Part shown: positions 26,523 through 36,739 of the stretch, in pieces
Layout: every line of letters starts with the position of its first letter
How positions within the stretch are numbered: the stretch's first letter is position 1
Notes under the pieces: generated by a model
Databases searched by the model: none
What the model was told of the DNA's origin: nothing
What the model saw: the letters and a program-made list of their open reading frames with translations, nothing else
Made by a program: the position numbers and the translations under genes
Origin: Ceratodon purpureus
Taxonomy: Eukaryota; Streptophyta; Bryopsida; Pseudoditrichales; Ditrichaceae
Direction of reading: 5' to 3'
Length of the DNA stretch: 64,000 nucleotides
Assembly: GCA_014871385.1 (NCBI GenBank)
Contig: CM026424.1
Span: forward strand, 18,323,357-18,387,356

Positions 26523-27603
26523 GGTATAGCCTAGACATTCTGGTAGCCATGAGACCGGAACCGGCATTATTGGTTTTGTTTTAAAATTCTCTCATGTGGA
26601 TCTAAGGCCAATTTTCATAAAATCACCAACTTAAGGATTCTGAGTTTTTTTCTGCAGATTTATTTCTGGGTATATTTATCTCATGCAAGTTTTTTCTAAT
26701 AGAATGCAAATTTTTCCGGAATTTTCTTCCTAATACTAAAACACGAGGTAGTAGTTTGGAAGTGTGTGACAGGGAGTGTACATAGCCTCCCCGGGCAGAA
26801 TACACGCTGATTCTTTTGAAAAATAGCCCCCCCCCCCCCCCCCCCCCTATAATGCATTACTGCATTGACTGTACACTCTCAATGCACGGGGAATAAGAGA
26901 GGCACAGGGAAGCCAGAACCTTGAAACTCACTAATTATATTTATTATTTATTTTATTTATTGAACAATTCAATAAATTAATTTTGTAATAAAAATATTCT
27001 TGATTTTTTTATACAAAACTTAACTATTATATTCATGATTTTCTAATAATCAAAGACTAATTTTATTAAATAAATCAAGTGACTATATTTTTATAAATAA
27101 ATTTGTATAAATGGTTTTTTGCATCCTAAATTTTTGATTTTAATATGTTTGAGATTTATATGTTTTTACATTATCTCAATGAATATAGAGGCTATAAAAC
27201 CCAATATCTAATGTGGTCAAACCCTACCTACCCTGCGGTTGTTGTTTTGAGTAAACCCTAAAAACTCAACAAGCAATGAGTCCTATCGAGCTCGTTGCCC
27301 TTATTCAAATCCTTCTTGCTCCGCTTGGTGGGTTTGAAATTCCTAATGTTGCTCAAATATTTTTATGAGAAATATATAGTTTATTTATAGTATTTTATTT
27401 TTTTTTATTTTTTTTATTTTTTTTTATTTTTTTTTTCCGATCTTTTCTTTTTACCTTTTAGGAGCTGTTACATTACACAATGTGAAACTGTATATTTCAT
27501 TGAATCCTTCATGAATGTCTCTTTTCATCCCCTTCCACCACTTGACTCAGATCTATTTGTCAATTTGTCGGTTGATAGTCTATGCGCATTCCCTGTGACG
27601 CAC
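26523..27603. other. Intergenic, with poly-C run and AT-rich tract
   Basis: An uninterrupted C run of about 21 bases at about 26827-26847 is followed by A/T-rich sequence to about 27440. No gene. Confidence 0.5.
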
Positions 27604-27676
27604 TCCCAAACGTTGTCCTCCTAAAACACCCAAACGTTGTCCTCCTAAAACACCCAAACGTTGTCTTCCTAAAACA
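27604..27676. repeat. 24-bp tandem repeat, three copies
   Basis: Three head-to-tail copies of CCCAAACGTTGTCCTCCTAA plus AACA; the third copy has one C-to-T change. Confidence 0.85.
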
Positions 27677-28317
27677 CTAGTGGAAAAGGTCTACAACTAC
27701 ACCATTTCCACTAGTGAAATAGATACAAATTTCTAAAGGCAAAAGTACTTCGTGACCCAAACTTGATCTATAGGTTTTTCCATTGTCACACCGTGTGGTA
27801 CTAATTTTTGCTCATGATGATACCCAAAACCACCAGCTTTTTCTTTGCAATGATTGGTCAGTTTGAATTGTAGAATTGGTGGTTCTGGGTCTCAACTATG
27901 GTGGCCAAAGAAAGATCTAGAGTATGTGGCTCAGAAACCGCTGTGATTTCAAATTGGTAGGCTTGGTGGAGAGCTATTAAAGGAATGAAATTTTGGAAGA
28001 TGTGTAAAGTATTCAGAAAATTGGACCATTTGGAATTATTAATTTTGGATTAATATTGAATTAATTATGAATTTTGGAAAGAGAACTTGTAGGTGGCTCA
28101 AAAACTGCTCAGCCCTAAAATGTATGCCATGATTACATAGAAATTTAAAGTGAAGCTATAATGTACCTCCTGCTTGGATAGGTATAGACTGCAGCGCGTG
28201 GGTTTTGAGCCACATAATATACATGTCAGAAATGGGGAAGGTGGTGGTTTTTGGACAGTCAACTGAATTTTTCTACGTGCAACTGTACCAGTGTCTGATC
28301 AATTCATCCATGAAGAT
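27677..28317. other. Intergenic, nothing recognised
   Basis: No gene or RNA seen. An ORF at 28205-28423 overlaps the following inverted repeat and has no recognisable motif. Confidence 0.45.
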
Positions 28318-28666
28318 TAAGGTAGAGATGGGTATTCCTGTGAGGGTTCTAATTCCGTGGCCTATCAGTGCACCAATATCTGAGCAGAATGCACCTGACT
28401 ACCACACTCAGCAGATTGTGTAACAACCTATCATGTTCTCCATGCAAGAATCTTTGTATTGCATATACCTACTCACGGAAATAGTGGTCTACAATGTTGC
28501 ACTTCAAATATTCATGAAAATCTGATAAATTTCGAAAAAAATATTAAAAAATCAGATTTGTAATTTTCGACCTAACTTCTATTTGTATAAATTCTATCCC
28601 TATAGTTTTCTCAATCCCAAATATGCTGAATGGCTTAAATTGACAGGAATACCCATCTCTACCTTA
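28318..28666. mobile_element. 349-bp segment bounded by perfect 24-bp inverted repeats
   Basis: TAAGGTAGAGATGGG followed by TATTCCTGT at 28318-28341 is exactly reverse-complemented at 28643-28666. A perfect match of this length 300 bp away suggests a small non-autonomous element or a recent inversion. No target duplication is evident. Confidence 0.55.
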
Positions 28667-29335
28667 GTTGGTGTTCACTCTCTGGGCAAAGTGGAATCAT
28701 GCCAATGTTTTTTATTCCAGACACCTCTAATTTGATTTTTCTCCAAATCTGAGGCTTTAAACTGAAACTTCAGGAACTTTTAATCACTGATACCATGAAG
28801 TGATGAACCAATGTGAAGAACGTTGTGATGCAGATGTGACATTCTACATTGTACAGTACCCAGAAGAAAAGATACGCGAATTTTACTTATCTCCAAGTTA
28901 ACTAGAGTATGGACATTGAACTTCAAGTGAGCACTACACTTTCACTTTGTGAGCAATTCCCTTGGGGTTTTCACCTATCTTTGGAACTAGAAGTAAGGTT
29001 GTGAAAAGTAAATGGTTTGTGTCTAATTATAGAAAAAATCTATGTAAGTAATAATTCTCCATTGCCCTATCTATAGTGTGTCCACACCTTTTTCATGCAT
29101 TAACTATTATTAGGCCTCATTATGGTATAATAATGTTTTCGGCCGCTATTTAAAAAAAATATGTATGTGATATTGAATTCTGATTGCTTTGTAAGTTGTA
29201 GGGTTAACTTTTGAGATGATTGTGGGTGTTAGCCTGACTTTGTTTAGCGTGTGGTATATTATTCTTGTTGAAATAAATTTGTTTGGTGTTGTAGGTAGGT
29301 TGAGTGGGATAATCTTTTGAGAAAGATGAAGACTA
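28667..29335. other. Intergenic, possible left flank of the Tc1/mariner relic
   Basis: A motif CCACACCTTTTTCATGCATTA at about 29080 weakly resembles, inverted, TAATTAGTGCAAAAGGTGG near 30340. It may be the left terminal repeat of the mariner element. No gene. Confidence 0.3.
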
Positions 29336-29339
29336 GAGT

Positions 29340-30360
29340 GTTGACAGATGTTGACAGATGCTGAGAAAGGACAAGTGGTTGGAATGCACAGAGCTGGAAG
29401 CAAAGGTGTGGAGATAGCAAGAGAATTAGGTATGGCCTCTTCCACTATTTATGGTGTTATAAAAAATTTCAAAAAATGAGGAAATGTGAAGTCACCAAAG
29501 CCATCGGGTAAGCCTCGAAAGTTTACACAGCAGGTTATGAGACAGTTAGAACGCCTCCTTAGTAAAGATTGTCGAAGACCACTCACAGAAATTACAAATG
29601 AGATGGCACGTATTGCAAAGGTTAGTACTCGTACTGTAAGGAAAGCTTTGTACACCCTTGGTTATAGAAGCTGTGTTGCAGTTAAAAAAAACTTTTTCTC
29701 AGTAAAAAGCATATGGTAGACAGGTTAGCATTTGCTAAAGAGTATAAAAACTGGACAAAGGAGGATTAGTAGAAGGTTATTTGGACTAATGAATCATCTT
29801 TCGAAATAGGAAGGAGTTTTAGACAAATTAGAGTGTGGCAAAAAGCTTATGAAAGATATTCAGATAAATGTCTAGTACCAACTTTCAAGTCTGGGCGTAC
29901 GTCGTTGATGGTTTAGGGTGCTTTTAGTGGCTTTGAAAAGGCTCTTTTAGTAATCATACCTCCAGATAAGCGAAGTGCAAGTGATTTTGTAGATTTTATT
30001 TATGATGGCACTTTAACTCCATTTTATTTTATCCATCATCATTACAAAGACATATTGCTTATGGAGGATGGTGCTCTGGTCCATTGCAACAATTTGCCGA
30101 ACAAGCGGAGAGAAAAAATGTATATAAAGAAGTTGAAGTGGCCTGCCAACTCTCCAGATCTAAATCCAATTGAGAACCTATGGAAGATTATTAAAGATGA
30201 AGATTAGAGTACATCCCGGCCACACAATGGAGAAGAAATGGTGGAATCACTTCATAGAATATGGGAAGAGATACCTTTAGACCTCTTAGAAATCCTTATT
30301 GATACCATGTCTACACGTATAAAGGAAGTAATTAGTGCAAAAGGTGGAAGTAATTAGTAC
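29340..30360 (+). pseudogene. Tc1/mariner-type transposase relic
   Basis: A nearly full-length transposase reading frame with several internal stops and at least one frameshift. The N-terminal paired-like HTH is visible (GSKGVEIARELGMASSTIYG, then a second HTH RIAKVSTRTVRKALYTLGY around 29600-29670). The catalytic segments follow: VIWTNESSF at about 29775, where the usual first Asp (WTDE/WSDE) is Asn; [12 protein letters not shown] at about 30060; and [20 protein letters not shown] at about 30140-30200. Stops fall at about 29477, 29767, 29914 and 30205, and a frame change at about 29690. It is inactive. The tandem GTGCAAAAGGTGG / GTACAAAAGGTGG at 30337-30370 probably belongs to the right terminus. 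Confidence 0.88.
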
Positions 30361-30915
30361 AAAAGGTGGTAGTACCAGATTTTGAGTACTATATAGGAAA
30401 AAGCAAATTTTGTGTTGATTTTGGTTTTTTTTTCTATGTAAACAAATATTATTTTTGAAATAGAGTCTAAAAGTTTTCAAATGCAATTTTTTGCATTGAA
30501 TTCCATGAATTTTAACCTTGCATGAGCTCACCAAATTAGCTGTTCAGTACATTTTTCTAAAACAATTTAGAGAATCACGTATCTTTTTCTTCCGGGTACT
30601 GTATTGTACGGAGAAGATCTCATTAAGAAGATGGACTCTTTTGTAATTTACCTTGCACATAGTTTCTCTTATTATTTGATGTTTAAAATATCCATATACA
30701 AATTGTATTTCAGATTTGATTTTGAAATCCATATGCTACTTCTAAATTTTTAAGCAATCTAAATTATATAATCTAGATTTAGCCCATTTTCTTTTCTTAC
30801 ATTAAATATTTTTTGGCCACCACAAATTACAAATTAAACTCTGAGATATTTATGAATTTTGACTCCCTTCCTTCTTCCATGAAGTAGTAATTAGCAATCA
30901 TGGGAGTTTACCGGT
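30361..30915. other. Intergenic, AT-rich, nothing recognised
   Basis: Short minus-strand frames (30286-30534 and 30544-30732) have low-complexity translations. No gene supported. Confidence 0.45.
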
Positions 30916-31257
30916 TTAGATTGTATCTGGCTTGGGTACATGGGCTTGTACATAATCATACCAAAAATGTGGAAATTCCAAACTATTTAGCTCTTTGATG
31001 CCCTTATCACGAACCTTACTCAAAACAAATGGCAAGGTATTTATAAAATCCGCTATACACATTTGGTATTCATGGTTGGCATCCTCGTTTTCCTCTAGAT
31101 TAACAATTCTTAAATTGCATTTGTTGGAGATGGCCTCTTCAATGGTGCCAAATTCCATATAATCCCACCATGGCATTGGAAATCCCAAGCTAATATTGAT
31201 TCCTTCTTCCTCCGTGTCTTGTACCTTGTGTAGAATAATGGGCAATGCATCCATCAA
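30916..31257 (-). pseudogene. Unrecognised ORF cut by the 18.5-kb element (left flank)
   Basis: A 113-codon minus-strand frame abutting the left terminal repeat. It contains two related modules: MDALPIILHKVQDTEEEGIN...GFPMPWWDYM and INTLPFVLSKVRDKGIKELN...EFPHFWYDYV. These look like a roughly 70-residue tandem protein repeat of no family I know. A matching minus-strand frame lies just outside the right terminus (49850-50065). Removing the element and keeping one TA leaves an open frame of about 30 codons running into MDALPII, but not in the same frame as the right-flank ORF. The pre-insertion locus may already have been decayed. Confidence 0.4.
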
Positions 31258-31260
31258 ATA

Positions 31261-31305
31261 ACACCATATTCGTTATTTTGGGAGATTTATCATCTCCCAA
31301 AATAA
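31261..31305. repeat. Left terminal inverted repeat with subterminal hairpin
   Basis: The 26-bp TIR is 31261-31286. Its inner 14 bases (TTATTTTGGGAGAT, 31273-31286) are followed after a 5-base loop by their perfect reverse complement (ATCTCCCAAAATAA, 31292-31305), so the left end alone can form a stem. Confidence 0.9.
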
Positions 31306-32231
31306 TGCATTAGGTGAGGTCGAGTTAAAATGGGCACAATGCTCCCATACTTGGCAAGGAAAAGCTTATAAGCAATTTCCATTAATTTGGGACATGATCA
31401 CACAGTACTAATGAGAAATGAAAGAAGGTAGTGGTTTACTAGAAATACTTGAAAAAATACAAGGTAGGTCGAACCACCCTAAATGAACATCAAACAAATA
31501 ACAAGAAATGGACACAACGGATATGCGGGGAAATCTTATATTATATATATGTGTGGAAATACAAATTAGGTCGACACTCCTTAAATGTTGAATCCGTGAC
31601 AGGCTCTTTCAGACCTGTACAAACAATCAAGTTGTTCGACTAACATAGCTGCCTACAGTTTCCGGAGTATGATATGCAATCCAAGAACATACGGACTTCA
31701 TAATAGTCCCATGCCAACAAATGTATGTTATCGGCTCTACTTCAGAGATCCAAACTAGGAACTTCAACGCCAGATGTCGTTTAGGTCGCCTCGACCTAAA
31801 TGGCTGTTATGTGGCAGTACATATGATATAGAATCAACGCTTTAGGCTACTAAGTAAAAATCTACACTAAGAACTGTAGGTGACCTGTTGGTATCCCGCA
31901 CTCGTAAAGTACGAACTTCAACTCCAAATGCAGTTTAGGTCGCCTCGACCTAAACTGCGATCTATAATGTGGTACACATGATAAATAAGGAATGGACTGA
32001 AACACTTAAGTAGTGATTCCTCCAATTAAATATATGTAATTAGCTAGTATTCAAAACATAAATACGCTAGAACTAATACGCTATAACTGATCAGGTCGAC
32101 TCGAGCTAAACATCTACCTTTGTCTTGAAAACAGAAGGGACGAACGGTATTCAGTTCAGTCGTCTTCAAACGAATATAAGGGATCTGACTAAATTCAGAA
32201 CTTCAAGACCACCAACTTCAAAGCTACATGT
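31306..32231. other. Left subterminal region with GGTCG-type palindromes
   Basis: Non-coding. Variant palindromes with TTTAGGTCG arms lie at 31780-31800 and 31932-31956, and a half-matching copy at 32092-32111. Two imperfect repeats around AAATACAAGGTAGGTCGA (about 31457) and AAATACAAATTAGGTCGA (about 31558) are spaced about 100 bp apart. These are candidate transposase-binding subterminal repeats. Confidence 0.6.
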
Positions 32232-35069
32232 TTATTCAGAATCCGGAGACAGAAATCTCTCCAAGGAGGCCTTTATAATGTCCAGTTGTTTCAGTGGGAT
32301 CTTCAGCGTTGGATCCTTTCCTACGCCCCGCTCGTTGACATTTTTTTTAACTTTGGATTTCCAAGCTGTTATGACTGCATCAGTACTCTGCCACGACTCG
32401 GGTACATCCTTCTCAACTGTCCAACGAAGTCTCCCATCCACATCCCAGCCGGTATAGAATTTCAACACATTTTCATCTCGGGAAATTGGGCGGTAGAACT
32501 CTACTTGGAGCGTGTTTGGGAGGTCAGGGTTCGAATTAGGGTCAGTCAAGGCCCGCGCAAGCCAAAAAGGACGATCGTCTTCATCGCAGGGTCGTAATGC
32601 TAAGAAGTACCCTGCAAAAAGGTCTCGCGCAACACGGAACGACGGTCCTGGGCGATCTCGTTTGTGACCAACAAAGTGATCATCCTCTGCGAACTCCTCG
32701 CGCAAAGTTCCATCTTCCTGAAACTCGTCTTCGACAGAGTGAGCGAGCCGCGTGGATGGCCAAAAACCATGCTCCAAGGCGGGGACAACATCAAAGGGAA
32801 TGGAAAGAGCCTCTTTAACATCGTTCCAATAATATGAGAGTGGCTCATAGATTCTTCTGGACTCGACTGAATCCGAAGATAGCCTCTCCCAATGATCTAC
32901 AAAACCCGACAAGCCCTTAATCACATCAGGCAGGTGCCGCATCTCGCGAGGCGCCACGGCACCAGGAACACCACGGGGCCATAAAGATCGACCTTCTGAA
33001 TCCTCCTTCCACAACTTGATGCCACAACCATCTCCTTTTGGCAACCAGTCGTCGTCGTGACAGAAGATTTTATACTTCATGACTGGGCATCCTGAAGAAT
33101 CTACATAGAATTTGAACTGATGAGCTTTAGTGTGACCCATTAACGTATCGTCGCCATCAAGCATCCACTCCGCGATGAATTTCTTGAAATCTGGGACCTC
33201 CTGAATAAGATGCGGAATTGTTGGTACTGCTTCATGTTTCATGAAGGACTTCATGAGGAGAGGTACAGTGGGGAAGTCCTCCCTTCGCAAAGCCATGCTC
33301 CATCGCCCGAAAAGGGCATCAATATCGTCATGAGTATGGCCGACCAGCATGAAATTCACGTACACTTCGCGAAACACCCGCTTCGCGACTAATAGGGACC
33401 AGAATGAAAATACAAACCTATTCTTGTTATCACTGACAGCGTTATCCATTTGGACGTTCAGAATGGGAGGCAAGGGTTTAGCAGCAACAGGAACCTCAGG
33501 AGGAGGGCCAAGAGGATCCAAACACATCTCTGAACCATGCAAAAGCGCGGCATACAATGGGTGGGAAGGATTCTCTTGAAAGAGTTCCCTAGAGGTGGAT
33601 TTAGGGGGTGACTCAAGGTCCCGAAGGAGCTTCGCAAACGATCCAACCGTGTAATTAGCGTCGTGTGAGTAAATGTCAAGGCCATAATGGGCGTAACGTT
33701 GGTCCACATGCCCATGAGCAAGCATTCCCGTGACAGCGAGAGGAAGCTTCATGAGACCGTCTAAGTGTTTGACCTTGTGGGATAACGCCGGCGACGCCGT
33801 CTTCGAATGGTCCATTTTGTCATGCATAATAGTAAGAACTTCATGCGGAGTAGCCTTCGACCTGAATCGATTTAGGTAGTACAAGTCCCTATGCGCCATT
33901 GCAGAGTCATTGTGCAGCCTCATTTTCTTAGACCACAACAGGGACGCCTGAGATCCTGTAACCGTTAACTTCTTCTGGGACTGGAACTCATCACATTTTG
34001 AGCATCGAGCGAAGTTGTCTCCTGCTCGTTTGGCGTAATATTCTGGATAGCTAAGCCTCCTGATCTTGCTCAAGTTAGAAGCGGACATAGGAGGCAATCC
34101 GCAGTCCGCTAAATGCTCATCGAGGATGGGAATCTGTTCCTTCCATTTGAAACTGGAAGGCAGAACTTTAGCTACAACTGTCTCCCCTGAAGGCAGAACA
34201 CGACTCTTGTGGGGCATGTGGTCGGCATGCCTGTCCAGGATGGCCCCTAGGACGGCAGTTGCTACCACTGTGTGATTTCGAGGTTTACGTAAACCAGTAT
34301 TACCGTGAAATTGAGCCTCGAAACCAGCAGCAGCATACTGGGCATTTCTATAGAATGTACTGGAGCTCACTCCCATAATCTTCATCCAGGCGAAGGGGCA
34401 AACATCTATGCCCTCCAGAGTCACCACACTCTTCCCCGCTGAATTCTTGTGGATCTGTCTATGCACGTCGAGTTTTATGTGATTACGGAACTGCACTGTG
34501 GTCTTGTCGTACATACGCGACCGTAGACTAGAGATTTTATCTCTGGGATAGTGTTGGACGCATAGGTGAGCGCAGCACGTGTTTGCCGCTACAGAGTTGA
34601 TAGATGGCTGGGTCATCAGAAACTCAGCGTGACGTGATATAGGAGGGGGGGTATTCCTAGAGGAGTTATCATACGATCGGGTACGATCTCCCAGGGATCG
34701 GTTACGCTCCACAACCCAACGGTTATACACATCACGTTGACTATGGTGCTCTAGGCTAACTCCATTTAGATAGACGTGGCTGATAGGCCACGTTTTGAAG
34801 GAGTACCTCCAATCATCCTCTGACTCTTCTTCGACCAAAGAACGTGATACCTGGACGACGACAACGGAATCACCAAGGGGACCAACCGTGTCAGATACCA
34901 AGCTGGACCGTGGGTTCCGGATCAAACCTTCTGCTAACGGGATATTGTCGTCACTATATATTGTTACAGTCTTGTTCTGCCATTGTCTTGAGGGTACAAC
35001 CACGAAGTTTGGAAGGTCTGGGTTTACGGGCACTTCAACGGGAACCTCGTCATCTGAGACATAGTCCAT
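32232..35069 (-). CDS. Transposase-like protein of the element (DUF7869-type RNase H-like core), 945 aa
   Basis: One long open frame beginning MDYVSDDEVPVEVP, with the ATG at 35067-35069. An acidic N-terminal region (1-150) is followed by a mixed helical region with a helix-turn-helix-like segment (MKIMGVSSSTFYRNAQYA). A CxxC knuckle (ARCSKCDEF) is near residue 355, and HDKMDHSK near 415. The core is LNVQMDNAVSDNKNRFVFSF near 540, then VGHTHDDIDALFGRW near 580. From memory, 'DNxxxxNKN...VGHTHxDID' is the signature of DUF7869-type proteins, seen in plant, fungal and arthropod repeat elements; I regard it as an RNase H-fold transposase. The D415/D541/D583 set is a plausible catalytic trio, which is inference. 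The C-terminus has a Tudor/chromo-like patch (FWLARAL...VEFYRP...W). The frame is uninterrupted, so the protein could be functional. Confidence 0.75.
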   Translation of the reverse strand: MDYVSDDEVPVEVPVNPDLPNFVVVPSRQWQNKTVTIYSDDNIPLAEGLIRNPRSSLVSDTVGPLGDSVVVVQVSRSLVEEESEDDWRYSFKTWPISHVYLNGVSLEHHSQRDVYNRWVVERNRSLGDRTRSYDNSSRNTPPPISRHAEFLMTQPSINSVAANTCCAHLCVQHYPRDKISSLRSRMYDKTTVQFRNHIKLDVHRQIHKNSAGKSVVTLEGIDVCPFAWMKIMGVSSSTFYRNAQYAAAGFEAQFHGNTGLRKPRNHTVVATAVLGAILDRHADHMPHKSRVLPSGETVVAKVLPSSFKWKEQIPILDEHLADCGLPPMSASNLSKIRRLSYPEYYAKRAGDNFARCSKCDEFQSQKKLTVTGSQASLLWSKKMRLHNDSAMAHRDLYYLNRFRSKATPHEVLTIMHDKMDHSKTASPALSHKVKHLDGLMKLPLAVTGMLAHGHVDQRYAHYGLDIYSHDANYTVGSFAKLLRDLESPPKSTSRELFQENPSHPLYAALLHGSEMCLDPLGPPPEVPVAAKPLPPILNVQMDNAVSDNKNRFVFSFWSLLVAKRVFREVYVNFMLVGHTHDDIDALFGRWSMALRREDFPTVPLLMKSFMKHEAVPTIPHLIQEVPDFKKFIAEWMLDGDDTLMGHTKAHQFKFYVDSSGCPVMKYKIFCHDDDWLPKGDGCGIKLWKEDSEGRSLWPRGVPGAVAPREMRHLPDVIKGLSGFVDHWERLSSDSVESRRIYEPLSYYWNDVKEALSIPFDVVPALEHGFWPSTRLAHSVEDEFQEDGTLREEFAEDDHFVGHKRDRPGPSFRVARDLFAGYFLALRPCDEDDRPFWLARALTDPNSNPDLPNTLQVEFYRPISRDENVLKFYTGWDVDGRLRWTVEKDVPESWQSTDAVITAWKSKVKKNVNERGVGKDPTLKIPLKQLDIIKASLERFLSPDSE

Positions 35070-35073
35070 TGTG

Positions 35074-35618
35074 CCTGAAATGCAACAGGCCCAATTCTGT
35101 TAGAACATATTATACTCCTTAAAGAGAATTAATCTCTAAATTTGTAGGGAAACGTATCCCAGGCGCAGTTTAGCTCGAGTCGAGCTAAACTGATCCTGGA
35201 CAATGGGAAGCATGAGTTTAGCTCGAGTCGAGCTAAACTGCTGCTGCACTTTGGATGCAGAAGTTTAGCTCGAGTCGAGCTAAACTCATGCTTCCCATTG
35301 TCCAGGAGCAGTTTAGCTCGACTCGAGCTAAACTACCGCACCCATAGGGCGCCAGAAGTTTAGCTCGAGTCGAGCTAAACTTCTGCCGCCCTTTGGGTGC
35401 GGTAGTTTAGCTCGAGTCGAGCTAAACTGCTGCATCCAAAGGGCATCACGAGTTTAGCTCGACTCGAGCTAAACTCATGATGCTCTTTGGATGCAGCAGT
35501 TTAGCTCGACTCGAGCTAAACTACCGTCCGCAAAAGGCGGCGCTTTAACAGGTGCTTCCATCTTCGGAATTCTGAGTCGCAGACTCAGAGTACGCTTACG
35601 GTGTCCGCTCTAAAACGT
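35074..35618 (-). promoter_or_regulatory. Predicted leader exon and 5'-UTR intron of the transposase gene
   Basis: On the minus strand an acceptor TTGCATTTCAG ends just before GCACAATGG, the start-codon context. A donor GTAAGCG borders a 19-base exon at 35600-35618, itself preceded by a CTTCTTACAG acceptor. This predicts an intron at 35075-35599 that contains the whole 8-unit palindrome array. The splice sites are seen; their use is unproven. Confidence 0.5.
35165..35523. repeat. Palindrome array A: eight 25-bp palindromes at about 47-bp spacing
   Basis: Each unit is AGTTTAGCTCGA, one central base (G or C), then the reverse complement of the arm. Units start at about 35168, 35215, 35262, 35309, 35356, 35403, 35450 and 35497. 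The central base runs G,G,G,C,G,G,C,C on the plus strand. The roughly 22-bp spacers are themselves arranged as inverted pairs. For example the block TCCTGGACAATGGGAAGCAT (about 35191) recurs inverted at about 35288, giving nested palindromes. Confidence 0.95.
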
Positions 35619-36117
35619 CTGTAAGAAGGAAAGAGAGACACTGCAAATACACCATGACTTGAATCAATGGAAAGCATACAACAAGCAGATATCAATGAAG
35701 TGTACTGATGATAGGAGAAAACTAAAGAGAAGACGTACAACAGAAACGGCGCAATACAGCTTCCGCCCAGAAAACAACAATCTCCAAGTGAGCGCCGAGA
35801 GCTCCTACAAGCGAGAGAAGCAAGTGAGTAGAGAAAAGACTTCGAGCGGGGACGATTCCAGAGGTCATTCTCTAACGTGTGACCGTTTTCATGCCGCTTC
35901 AGTTTTGAAAATAGGCGGGAATCATGCATGACCATTCGACCCTCCACATTTCGGGGTGTGAGAAAGCGCGGGAATTACCACTTTCCACACTTCTCGGCCC
36001 TTTAGATAGATGCAGATGCGAAATATTTGGTGCATTTAATCAAATGGGATGGGTTGGAAGTCCCTATAGCGCCAGATAGAGTGTTGACTTATTGCGGCGA
36101 ACTTTTCTTCCTCTATC
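35619..36117. other. Region upstream of the transposase gene, no gene seen
   Basis: Probable promoter/leader of the minus-strand transposase. Both strands have an approximately 100-codon open frame here (35585-35947 -, 35659-35931 +), neither protein-like. Confidence 0.35.
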
Positions 36118-36205
36118 AGGGTTCAGGGTTTAGGGTATAGGGTTCAGGGTAAAGGGTTTAGGGTCTTAGGTCCAGGGTCAAGGGTTTAGGGTATAGGGTT
36201 AAGGC
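36118..36205. repeat. Degenerate plant telomere-like repeats (GGGTTTA type)
   Basis: About ten imperfect units alternate GGGTTCA, GGGTTTA, GGGTATA, GGGTAAA and GGTCTTA in a row. It is an interstitial telomere-like tract within the element. Confidence 0.75.
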
Positions 36206-36739
36206 ATTTTTAGGGACATTAAATATGTCGTACATGGAATAAAATTAAATCGAAAATTGTTTGGACCTAATTGAAATTCGTGAGTCTGGTTGATACAGGG
36301 AAGTACATCGTTGCAAATATTCATACCTCCATTTACTAAATATGTATTTTTGCTCAATTTCATTATTACATATGATATATGAAATCAAATCATTATAAGT
36401 CAGTTCATGAATAGTTCTTGATAGACCTAGGTAGATATGTTTTTAAATTTAGAATTATTTATTTATTCTACAAATTAAGTCAGATATAATTGTCATATAT
36501 TATGTATATATATTCATGTATTTTTATTTATGTCTCTATTTATTTCATAATGTGTTCTTTACGCCGTGAATGGTGTAGATTTGTTCTTTCGTTTCTGGAA
36601 CTCTACATCTTAAGATGTATATTTTTAATATACATGTTAGGATTATAATATGTATAATATAATGATATATTCATTTACAAGTAGGTACTACTATATTCAT
36701 TAACAATTTAATGTCCAGTTAAAAATAGTACGAGAATAA

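Noticed and set aside
35165..35523. Canonical bacterial parS sites
   Set aside because: The sequence does not match the TGTTTCACGTGAAACA consensus; only the palindromic nature is shared.
35585..35947. 120-codon minus-strand ORF upstream of the transposase
   Set aside because: Composition is not protein-like and it overlaps the predicted leader exon and promoter.
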